Shown: positions 26,479 through 34,931 of the stretch, in pieces | How positions within the stretch are numbered: position 1 is the stretch's first letter | Layout: every line of letters starts with the position of its first letter | Position numbers and translations under genes: made by a program | From: CAVTYH01 sp963738835 | GTDB lineage: Bacteria; Planctomycetota; Planctomycetia; Pirellulales; JADZDJ01 | Assembly (NCBI GenBank): GCA_963738835.1 | Contig: CAVTYH010000001.1 | Coordinates: 248,001-312,000, forward strand | Reading direction: 5' to 3' | DNA length: 64,000 bases | Notes under the pieces: generated by a model | Database searches by the model: none | What the model saw: the letters and a program-made list of their open reading frames with translations, nothing else | Told to the model about the DNA's origin: nothing

Positions 26479-28972
26479 ATGCGAGAGGACCTGCCCGCGG
26501 AATTAGTCGATTTGCTAGCACGGTTGCACTTGGCGACGGCCGACGAAGTGCGCTCGGTGCGAAGGCGCGCGTCGACTGGCGGGCGATTTGCCGCTGTTTG
26601 ATGCGGTCTGGGTCGATGCCCTCGTACAAGCGAGCTTGCTGACGCCGTATCAGGCGAGCGAAATCAACGCCGGTCGCGGCGAGCGGCTTTTGGTCGGGCC
26701 GTTCGTGATTCAACGACGGCTGCAGCGGCTGGGATATGCAGATTGGTTTGTCGCAACGAATGTGGAGACGAAGAAAGTAGTGCATCTGGTCGTCGCCAGC
26801 ACTGACAAGCGAGGCCAGGCCACAGCCCCCTCACCCCAGCCCTTTCCCGCAAGAGGAGAGGGAGCCGGAAATGGAAATACTGCTGCACCCAGAGGGTACC
26901 CGGCCAGCAGTGGCACCCGCGCGACACAAAGCGAGATATCGGCGTTGCAAACACTCGTCGAGCGTTTTGTCGACGTGAAGTTGCCTGAAGTCGTTCGACT
27001 GGAGTCCGTTGGGGTTGCCGATGATGCCATTTGGGCAGCGTATGCGCCGCTGGTCGGATTTCCGGTCAGTGATTGGCTAGCTTGCCAGGGACGTTTGCCA
27101 CCGACTGCCGTTTTGGAAATTGCGCGGCAAACGGCGGAGGCGCTGGCGACGCTCGAAGCGGCCGGAATCGTGCATGGCGATCTGGCGGCGTCATCTCTAT
27201 GGCTGACCGAGGCCGGCGAAGTGCAGCTTGCGCGCTGCGGTGTGCGACCGATTATTCGTCCGGTTGAAAATGCGACCGGTTGCAAGCAATCGCCAGAAAT
27301 GTTGGATGGTCTGTCGCCTGAGCGTTGGTCACTGCCAACGACAATTGCCAGCGATCTCTACGCATTCGGCTGTCTGTGTTGGCATCTGCTCGCAGGCCGG
27401 CCGCTATTTGCCGGTGGCAATTTTGAATTGAAACGTCGGGAAATTCTGCAAGCGAAGATTCCCGATTTGCGGTCGATCGCTCCCGATGTTTCAGGAGCGC
27501 TGGCTGACATCATCGAACGTTGCCTGCGGCAAAAACCAAAGGATCGACCGCAATCGTTTGCCGAAGTTGTAGCTGCAATCGGTCCGTCGACGACTGCCGG
27601 CCGACGCCCGCTAGTGGCGACGCTGTTGAAAAGCGGCCGCTCCACTCTGCGATTCAACTGGCCGGCGGAAGCTCGCCGCGCTCTGGGGCAAATCGCCAGG
27701 CCGTCGCTGGCGGCGGCCGCATGTGTGCTGCTGCTGGCAGCCGCAACCTATCCGCTTTGGAAAAGCCGTCAACCGCCGTACGACTGGGCTATCGTGAATC
27801 AGACAGTTTCAAGCAGTCCACTCGCGCCGTCTGCGGCTTCGGGTGCCACGGCTGGCTTTCCCAGTGTTGGAATTCACAACAGCACCTCCAGTGATAAAAA
27901 TTCCGCCGCCACCAACCCCGATCAGACGGTTCACTTGGCCAACTATGAAACGGCTGCTGAGGCGAAAACGTCATCGCGCACAAGACAGACGGCATCAACT
28001 GTACCGTCGGTGATCGAACTGCCGGGAAAATCCGAAACTGCAGGGGCCACCGTGCGGCTGCTGCCCGGGGCGCTTATTCGAGGGAAAAATGATGAGCGGC
28101 CGCGCATCGTCGTGCCAGCCAACGGGCTTATCGTGCCAACCGACAAGGTGCGATTTGAAAATATCGATTTCATCTGGCATCAGCGAGCCGAGGAGATCGT
28201 CTTGCCCGATCGGCATGCGATCGTCGATTTACGGGCCACCCACGTGCAATTCATCGGCTGCACATTTCAAGCAATTTCGGCGGGGACTTTCGAATTGCCG
28301 GTGGCGATCCGTGTCAGCGGCAGTGGGCAGCAGACCAACACCTTAACGCCGGCGACGCAGATTCAACTGGAACGCTGTGTGGTGCAAGGCGTGGCCGCTG
28401 GAATCGATTGTCGAACACGTGGACCCGTTGCAATCGCCGCACAGAATACGCTTTATCTTGGCAGTGGTCCATGGGTGCGATTTTCGACCACGAGGGCCAC
28501 CGATGCATCGGCAAAAATCGAAATGGAGAACGCCACGATTCGTGGCGCCAGATCGGTCGTCGAATTGAATTGCGACGACGCTGCTGAGGGTTTGGCACCG
28601 CTAACAATTACGACTAACGGCTGCGTCTTTGTCCCCGACGCCGAAGGAGCGTTGATCGTGTTCCGTGGAAGCCATTCGCCGCCGTCAGCAGGTGGGCTGC
28701 TGAAGTCGGTTGAATGGTCCGGCCAGGGTTCGTTGATCACGCCCGACACCAGTGTGGTGCTTTGGCAACATGCCGATTTATTGGAACCGTTGCCAGAAGC
28801 GGAACTTTCGGTCGATGGTCTGGCGACCAGCGTCCTGGAATTCGAAGGATTGGCGACGAGCGATCCAGCCAATTCACGTCTGCGACGCTGGCTGGGGCCG
28901 ATCCGCTCAGAACAGTCGCCGGGCATCGGTGAAAACTTGCCACAGGTTCCGGCATTGAATGTTCCGCAATAA
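26479..28972 (+). CDS. Kinase-like (pseudokinase) membrane protein with C-terminal repeat domain, N-terminus frameshifted
   Basis: The main frame (26588-28972, 794 residues) starts mid-motif: LPLFDAVWVDALVQASLLTPYQASEINAGRGERL. The preceding helices are in another frame from ATG 26479 (MREDLPAELVDLLARL...RRR), so one base seems to be gained near GCGCGCG at 26566-26572. The kinase-like domain is degenerate: HGDLAASSLWL replaces HRDLKPxN and no DFG is seen, while SDLYAFGCLCWHLLAGRPLF and DRPQSF are kept. One TM lies near residue 375. The C-terminal ~280 residues (VRFENIDFIWH, VQFIGCTFQA) suggest a right-handed beta-helix. A CCCTC/GAGGG repeat encodes ~14 residues near position 80. Likely a scaffold or sensor, not an active kinase. 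Confidence 0.75.
26826..26864. repeat. Palindromic CCCTC/GAGGG repeat inside the pseudokinase gene
   Basis: CCCCCTCACCCCAGCCCTTT followed by CCCGCAAGAGGAGAGGG. It is in frame and adds APSPQPFPARGEGAG between the N-terminal helices and the kinase-like domain. Confidence 0.75.
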
Positions 28973-29122
28973 GTCAGCAGTATTTTTGACCATCCGGCAT
29001 AATCGACGTAGACTTGAGTGCCACTTCTCTCGGCATTTCGCCGCAGCGGGTGTTCATCCAAATCGATCGCGGCGCTCATCGGCCCAAAAGGCGGCTTGGT
29101 GGCGCTGGCGGGGGATATTTTC

Positions 29123-29329
29123 ATGCGTAGTTTTTATGAACGATTCTGGCGCCAACCCTTCGAGCGGTTTTGGCGCGAAGACGAGGCCGCCACGGCCGTG
29201 GAGTATGCCGTGCTTCTGGCGCTGATTCTGATTGCTGTAATGAGCGCCATTGGCGCAGTCGCCTCGCAAGCCGGCGGCATGTGGGGTAACACAAAGAATA
29301 GCTTGGATGCGGCCGGTTTTGGCTCGTAG
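29123..29329 (+). CDS. Flp/Fap-type pilin
   Basis: A 68-residue prepilin with the signature DEAATAVEYAVLLALILIAVMSAIG. A prepilin-peptidase processing site probably precedes the Glu-Tyr, and a single hydrophobic helix follows. Flp pilins are processed by a TadV-type prepilin peptidase and assembled by the Tad system for tight adherence. No other tad genes are in the window, so this is an orphan pilin. ATG 29123 gives an N-terminus of RSFYERFWRQPFERFWRED; the longer open frame from 29018 is not needed. A REPIN follows the stop by 22 bp. Confidence 0.88.
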   Translation: MRSFYERFWRQPFERFWREDEAATAVEYAVLLALILIAVMSAIGAVASQAGGMWGNTKNSLDAAGFGS

Positions 29330-29351
29330 ACCGATTGAGAAATTTAAAAAC

Positions 29352-29424
29352 GTAGGAGGCGAATCCTTTCGCCGAGGGCCTGCCGCAAGGCACGCTTGAC
29401 TCGGCGAAGGGATTCGCCTCCTAC
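29352..29424. repeat. GTAG-type REPIN downstream of the pilin gene
   Basis: Left arm 29352-29375 begins GTAGGAGGCGAATCCTTTCG; right arm 29401-29424 is its complement with one T/C difference that still pairs as G-T. Each arm carries GTAG and a small palindrome GGCGAATCCTTTCGCC. The spacer contains a further GCCTGCCGCAAGGC hairpin. It lies between the pilin gene and the convergent 74-residue gene. Confidence 0.85.
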
Positions 29425-29461
29425 ACTTTGCTAAGCGAATTGCTGCTCCGCGGCGAACCAC

Positions 29462-29686
29462 TTACTCGCGCGGGCGAATGGCGCCGGTCAGGCCGCTATA
29501 GTCGTGCCGATCGTCCGGGTGCCACATTGGCAATCCCATTTGAATTCGCTGAGCCATGGCATCGATCTTGGCTCGCGAACCGGCCGGGGCATCGGTAGGC
29601 ACAAACTCTTCATTTTCCACGGGGGCGAAGCCTTCGTCGTGCCCGTATTGCAGAATCGTTTCAAAAACATTGCGATGCTTACGCAT
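29462..29686 (-). CDS. Small conserved planctomycete-type protein, unknown function
   Basis: A 74-residue soluble protein: RKHRNVFETILQYGHDEGF, a Pro-Thr-Asp-Ala-Pro-Ala-Gly segment, then LPMWHPDDRHDYSGLTGAIRPRE. I recall similar tails (GLTGAIRPRE) in small planctomycete hypothetical proteins, which is memory and not a search. A strong Shine-Dalgarno (GGAGG) lies 8 bases upstream of the ATG. No membrane segment or known domain. The run of charged residues and the His-Pro-Asp-Asp-Arg motif suggest a protein-binding or metal-binding role, but nothing firm. Confidence 0.75.
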   Translation of the reverse strand: MRKHRNVFETILQYGHDEGFAPVENEEFVPTDAPAGSRAKIDAMAQRIQMGLPMWHPDDRHDYSGLTGAIRPRE

Positions 29687-30092
29687 TGATCAAAACCTCC
29701 AAAACACAATTAAACGTTACCGGCCTGTTCAACTTGAGCAAGCGATGCCAACACAGCGATCGCAGGATCCCAAGGACGAGGCCATGATTAATTGAACGGA
29801 ACCCGGCTTACATAGACTTTCTTTCCCGCGGAAGCATCCGGTTGCTCAAAGCAGTGTGGTGCGGGTTCCTAAATTAAGGCAGGCGGATACTTCCAGCTTG
29901 TCACGTCTCTCAAAACAGCCCATTATTGAAATCGGGTAACAAAAGTCAAGCTTTTGACGAACTTTTTTTGAACCGCTGAAAGCTGAGGGGCTGCGCATAA
30001 CATCCATCGTTATTTATCGTAATTGCCAATGAGCCAGTGGTTTAGCACGCTACCTTGCACGAAGTGCTGTTTGCCAAGTTATTGGATTAAAT
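29687..30092. other. Intergenic stretch with a possible structured RNA
   Basis: About 400 bp. GGAACCCG (29798-29805) pairs perfectly with CGGGTTCC (29862-29869), closing a 72-base segment with inner stem potential. The left part reads GGAACCCGGCTTACA, resembling the conserved 3' end of bacterial RNase P RNA, but the catalytic core is absent upstream. No gene was recognised otherwise. Confidence 0.3.
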
Positions 30093-30530
30093 ATGCCTTG
30101 GATTCAACGCACCATTCAGCTGCCAGAACAGCGACGTGGATTTCATTTGATTACATTAAGCGTGCTGGAGGCATTGCCGGAATTGTGCTCGATCGAAGTT
30201 GGCGTCCTGCACGTGTTTATCAAACACACCAGTGCCTCGTTGACGATTAATGAGAACGCCGATCCCGACGTACCGGCCGATTTGGAATCGTCGTTCAGTG
30301 TCATTGCACCGGCAGATTTTCCACACCGCCACACGGTGGAAGGGCCAGACGATATGCCGGCGCACGTGAAAGCAGCGCTGTTGGGAAGTTCCGTCAGCGT
30401 GCCAGTGCATGAAGGCGAGCTGGCCTTGGGCACGTGGCAGGGATTTTATCTGTGCGAACATCGCAACCGCGCTGGCCGACGACAACTGGTGCTGACGCTG
30501 CACGGGGAGAGCAGCTCTCCTGAAATCTAA
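30093..30530 (+). CDS. YjbQ/UPF0047 family protein
   Basis: A 145-residue protein matching the secondary thiamine-phosphate synthase (YjbQ) family in full. It has GFHLITLSVLEALPEL, VFIKHTSASLTINENADPDV with a conserved His/Thr/Ser, DMPAHVKAALLGSSVSVPV, and LALGTWQGFYLCEHRNR. Family members can weakly make thiamine phosphate from HMP-PP and HET-P, but the physiological role is uncertain. Cytoplasmic. ATG 30093 gives the typical WIQRTIQLPEQRRGFHLI start. Confidence 0.93.
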   Translation: MPWIQRTIQLPEQRRGFHLITLSVLEALPELCSIEVGVLHVFIKHTSASLTINENADPDVPADLESSFSVIAPADFPHRHTVEGPDDMPAHVKAALLGSSVSVPVHEGELALGTWQGFYLCEHRNRAGRRQLVLTLHGESSSPEI

Positions 30531-30553
30531 TCGGAGGTCGTTGGCCTTAACTA

Positions 30554-31624
30554 TTATGCGGTGAGTGCCTGTCGGCGGCTCAGCAACAACAAATCATCGA
30601 GCCACGCTTCGATCAGCGTGCTTTGGTTGGCGTTCCGATCAATCTGTGCCAGTGCTTCCAGCGACCGCTGCGCTGCATCGGCGGCGGATTCTACATTCCA
30701 ATCATCATGTTTTGTTGCGCGATCGACGGCAGCTGTCATTTGGGCATCAGAATTGATCGGCAGACCCGAAAGCTGCCGCACTAGCTGGCGGAAAAAGTTG
30801 GCGGCAAAGCCAATGACCAGCCGCAAGCGTGCCCGTCGCAGCGGCGCTTCCTTGCCGGCTTCGTCGACGAATTTCGCGGTGGTTTGTGCCAGCGTGATGC
30901 TCGGCAGCGAAGCTTGCGCCAATCGCGCTAGCAGCTCACTGCGAAAGGCCCACAACTGCGGGTCGGCCAATTCTGCGGCCTTGGTCAAACTGCCGCCGCT
31001 GAATGCCGCCAACCGCTGTGCTTCGATTTCATCGGCGACGATTTTTTGATCCAGCAGCAGTTTTGCAACCGCAGGTAATTCGAGTGGCTGAAATCGGACG
31101 ATTTGAGCGCGTGAGCGAATCGTGGGCAATTGCCGATCGGCGCTGGTACCAATCAAAATCAGCACACTGTGGGGTGGCGGCTCTTCCAATGTTTTCAGCA
31201 GGCAATTGGCGCCTTCGAGATTCAGAAAATCGGCATCGTCGATGATTGCCACCTTGTGGCCGCCACAAAATGGCCGCAGCGCCAAATTCGAAAGCAGCGA
31301 TTCGCGCACCGGATAATCCGGCTCATCGCCCTTGAGTAATCCGAGTGGTATAAAACTCTTTCCGGCAGGCCGGCGGATACACAAAAAATCGGGATGGGTG
31401 CCGGCCAATACCTGCAAACACGCCGGGCAATGACCGCAAGGATCGAGTAGTTTCGGATCACGAGTTTCACAGAGCAGCGTTTGCGTTAGCCGCACTGCGA
31501 ACGTCCGCTTGCCGATTCCCTCAGGCCCGACAAAGAGAAATGTACTGGCGAGCCGCCCGTGCGCAATCGCCCGGCGAAAGCGTTCGGCGATGTCGTCGTG
31601 ACCGATGAAGTTCTGCCAACTCAT
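30554..31624 (-). CDS. holB: DNA polymerase III delta-prime-type clamp-loader subunit
   Basis: A 356-residue AAA+ protein beginning MSWQNFIGHDDIAERFRRAI. It has Walker A VGPEGIGKRTFA, a zinc-binding cluster CGHCPAC, the Walker B-like region VAIIDDADFLNLEGANCLLKTLEEPP, and the sensor/SRC region PTIRSRAQIVRF. This is the DnaX/HolB family; the size, the modified P-loop and the lone zinc module favour delta-prime over tau/gamma. Role: part of the clamp loader placing the beta clamp on DNA. It is convergent with YjbQ. Confidence 0.88.
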   Translation of the reverse strand: MSWQNFIGHDDIAERFRRAIAHGRLASTFLFVGPEGIGKRTFAVRLTQTLLCETRDPKLLDPCGHCPACLQVLAGTHPDFLCIRRPAGKSFIPLGLLKGDEPDYPVRESLLSNLALRPFCGGHKVAIIDDADFLNLEGANCLLKTLEEPPPHSVLILIGTSADRQLPTIRSRAQIVRFQPLELPAVAKLLLDQKIVADEIEAQRLAAFSGGSLTKAAELADPQLWAFRSELLARLAQASLPSITLAQTTAKFVDEAGKEAPLRRARLRLVIGFAANFFRQLVRQLSGLPINSDAQMTAAVDRATKHDDWNVESAADAAQRSLEALAQIDRNANQSTLIEAWLDDLLLLSRRQALTA

Positions 31625-31675
31625 ATTATGAAGTCGTGACCGTTGGTCGCGCTAAAGAATTGCGTAAGAGCGCTC

Positions 31676-34388
31676 TCACCATCGGGCCTCGATCTGCGTC
31701 CATTCATACCCCACCATCACGATTTCAATGGCGTCGTCTTCGATCGACAAGCTACCCTGTGGTTCGCTGCCGACATCGGTTTGCACGGCTGTGTCTGGTG
31801 GTCGAAAACTCCGCAACTTTACACGGCCCGATCGGCCTTCAGTTTCCAACAAGCGTACGCGAAAACCGATCACTCGGCCAGCCTCCACAAGTGGCGACCA
31901 GTGTGTGGCAGCAACGTTCGGCGCATCGACGTGAAATAACCAGCCAACGTCGCCCGAAACCGGCGGCGAAGCTTGCTGCGAAATCATCGTCGGTTGCAGG
32001 AACAACTCCTTGGCGGCCCGCCAGGCATGCGGCACCTCGATACCAATTCCCATGCGGAAAGATGCTGCCAGTTCACCATGCACCGCAAGGATGCTGTCGA
32101 GCATTCGCGGTCCAATGAGGCTATGATAGGGCAATCCGCCGGTGAGAATCGCCGTTCGCGTCGAGCCCGCGATGATTTCTACGAATTCCGGCGCTTCAAG
32201 GCGTTTGGCGTCGCTAACGAAACTGCAGCTGTGGACGCTGCGCCGCAGTTCGGCTTCCGCGTCGGCCCAGGCGAACCGGCAGGCAAGATATGAGTTCCAA
32301 GGATCGGCATCGAATTGGATCGTAATATCGGAAATTTCAATCTGGAGATTAATTACACGGCTGCTTTTCCAGAGCGACGTTGTTTGCGCATACCGTGCCA
32401 GTTGCTGCCCTCTGGGATCGAGAATTCGGCCACGGCTCGTGATTTTGCCGAATGCGGAATCGCTGGTTTCGATCCCCAGGGAGTCAGCCGCCATGGTTGT
32501 GTACGGCGATTCGCCGGGATCCGCAGCACGATCACCAGCGCCCGTTTGAACTCGTGGCAACCGAATCGCGATCTGCTGCGACAGCCGATTGCCGTGAGTG
32601 CGCAGGTCGTAGATCGACTGAATCCCGCCTGTCGTGGGACTGATAGTCACTTCGCAAAATTCATTTCGCAGTACGTTTTCACTGGCGATCGGTATGTTGA
32701 TGTTTCGGGTAGCAACGATTTTCCTTTCGTCGGCAGCAATCCAGGCAAACCCCAGTGGCGGAACTTCGACGATGGTTCGATTTACATTGCCGTCAGTTTC
32801 CGCATTAGAGGGTAACTCAATGCCGATCTGCCGTGTGAAACTGAGCGGGTTTACAATCAGCACGCCTTGCTCGGACAATTTGGCTGCACGTGGCAATGCG
32901 GTTGCGAAGCGATCGAGACATTGTTCGCTCTCGACCGGCGTACCCGTAAGCATCGCCGTCATCATCATGAGCGTGCCCTCGACTTCCTGGTTCAATTGCG
33001 ATTCAAATGACCGCACGTACTTGGAAATGGGATTGGGTTCACTACCCGTCACGGTCTGCTGCAAATACGGCGTACGGTATTGATCGGGTGAGAACTTCGA
33101 CCGAATGCTCGATTCCGCTGTCTCGCGGAAATACTCGTCAACCGTGACGAACCTGCCGAGCACCGGCGCATACTTTGCCATCCGTAGCAAATCCCCGTGG
33201 AACGTGCTGGCTCTGCCCGGCCAATGGGCGAACATTAGCGTGGCGACGAAATCGTTGTCCATCGTGCTGCCCAATTTCTCGGGCAGGTTAAGAAAACTCT
33301 CGGCTATTCCGGCATCGAGCGGTAAGCACGCCAGCGTGTCGATCGACGTGCCGTCCACACCCTCCCAGCGAATTTTGCTGCGATCGGCCCGCGGGAAACG
33401 CCCATCGTCGAGTGCCACATGCCACGCGCCGGTGAACCCCGTCTGATGTAGAATCTGCGGCAGCGCTGGCGTCAGCCCAAATCGGCGTCGACCAAATACC
33501 CTGGGGCGCCGGCCGAGATGTTGTTCATATATTGGCGCAGCAGTCTTCACCTTGGTGAGAATCGATTCATGTGTCATTAACGGTACTTCGGCCTCTTCGA
33601 AATCGCCGCCGAACAAACCATTCTTGCCGCTTTCGAGGCCAGCGCAAGGCCGCCAAAGATTCAGGCTCCGATCTTGCCAGGCATTCAACCGTTTCGGCAG
33701 AGATGAGCACATTTTGCGGTGCGTTCCAAGTCAGATCATCGCGCAATGATTGGCCGATCGTAGTCGGAGCGATCAAAATCACATCCAGCAGATAAGCATC
33801 GACGGGATAGAACTGTCCACGCGCTTCGAGCAGCGCGTTGAAGGCGATGCCAAGTTGTGATTGAGCTTCCGCGACATCGCCGGAAGTCCACGACTTGGCT
33901 GCGGCCAACGACGCCCGCTCAAATTTGCCGACATCCAGATGACTGGAGTAGCGCATCCGCCGCGTGAGCAGCTCGCCTTGTAAATAGCAAAAGCCGAGTG
34001 AAAGAAAGTCGCCAGCGAGATTCCGATCGGCATTCGCCGTCGCGGACACGACTCCGGTGGCCAGAGCGGCGATCGCTGCGGCAACGATTTCATCACGCCG
34101 AGTGAGGTTCTCGATCAGCATGGCTCCTTGCCTGCGAGCTTCTTCCAAATAGCCATGCGGCAAATGGGAGCGAGCAACCTCAGGCAGCACCAGCAGTTGT
34201 CCGACCAGGCTTGGCGGCGGCTCGCCGGCATAATGCCACACAGGCGTTTTGCCCACCGCGGCCAAGAGAGCCGGATGCCATAACGCCGAACAGGCGGCTA
34301 GCAAGCCTTCGGCATCATCGCCGTGGCAATGTACCGGAAAATCGTCCAGGCTCTGGCACGGCAAAATGACGGCGAGGTTGGTAATCAT
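31676..34388 (-). pseudogene. GH38-like glycosidase, broken by one frameshift
   Basis: Two frames form one protein of ~900 residues. The N-terminal part (34388 to ~33640) reads ITNLAVILPCQSLDDFPVHCHGDDAEGLLAACSALWHPALL. The C-terminal part (~33650 to 31676) continues ESGKNGLFGGDFEEAEVPLMTHESILTKVK, HLGRRPRVFGRRRFGLTPALPQILHQTGF and a long beta-rich end. This order resembles planctomycete proteins annotated as glycosyl hydrolase family 38 N-terminal domain proteins. The frame changes near 33,640, in the stretch encoding SLAAL/LESGKNG. If the indel is real, the enzyme is inactive. Substrate unknown. No signal peptide is seen. Confidence 0.6.
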
Positions 34389-34660
34389 AGGCAGCGGATG
34401 GAGACTGGTCGCCTGGATTCTGGTGATCTGGTAGCTTGACGCTAGTCGGCAGGTCCAACGGAAAACGTGCTTCTAGGCTCTAGCCATCAGACCTACCAGA
34501 CACCAGCACTCAACTCTCGACATCAAAGTGGTTGCATTCTGCCGGCGACAATCGAGAATGAAGGATACCGCCACAGTTCAGCATTTGAATAGCCGGCTGA
34601 CCTATAGCTTGGATGCATCTTGTCACGTGGATTCTTGCGTGCCGCGTGGGGATTCTCGCG

Positions 34661-34930
34661 ATGAATAACAGCGTACCGCCAACTCAACTGCCTGCGGTTG
34701 GCACGATCAACCACGCTATGCCGGAGCCGCTGCCCGCGTGGCGACGCTACGGACTGCCGGCCGCGGTGTTGATTTTGGGCCTTTTGGGCACAGTCTGGGC
34801 CTATGTGGCGACCAAAGAATTTCTTGCCAGAAAGGCCGAGAAGCTGTTCGTGGGCCTGACTGACGCGCCAGCCCAAGCGCTGATCAACAAACTCATCGAT
34901 CGCGCCGGGACCCAACACGCGGTTTTCTGA
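34661..34930 (+). pseudogene. N-terminal membrane anchor, separated from the downstream sensor kinase
   Basis: About 90 residues (NNSVPPTQLPAVGTINH...) with one TM helix LPAAVLILGLLGTVWAYVA and the start of an extracytoplasmic segment ending QALINKLIDRAGTQHAVF. It then hits TGA at 34928. The kinase frame opens with GTG two bases later, in another frame. A sensor kinase normally has TM - periplasmic domain - TM, so this is probably the missing first TM. A longer frame begins at ATG 34613. Confidence 0.5.
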
Positions 34931-34931
34931 T

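Noticed and set aside
29780..29830. RNase P RNA gene suggested by GGAACCCGGCTTACA
   Set aside because: No catalytic core motifs (for example GAGGAAAGTCC) occur within 400 bp upstream on that strand, so a functional RNase P RNA is not supported.
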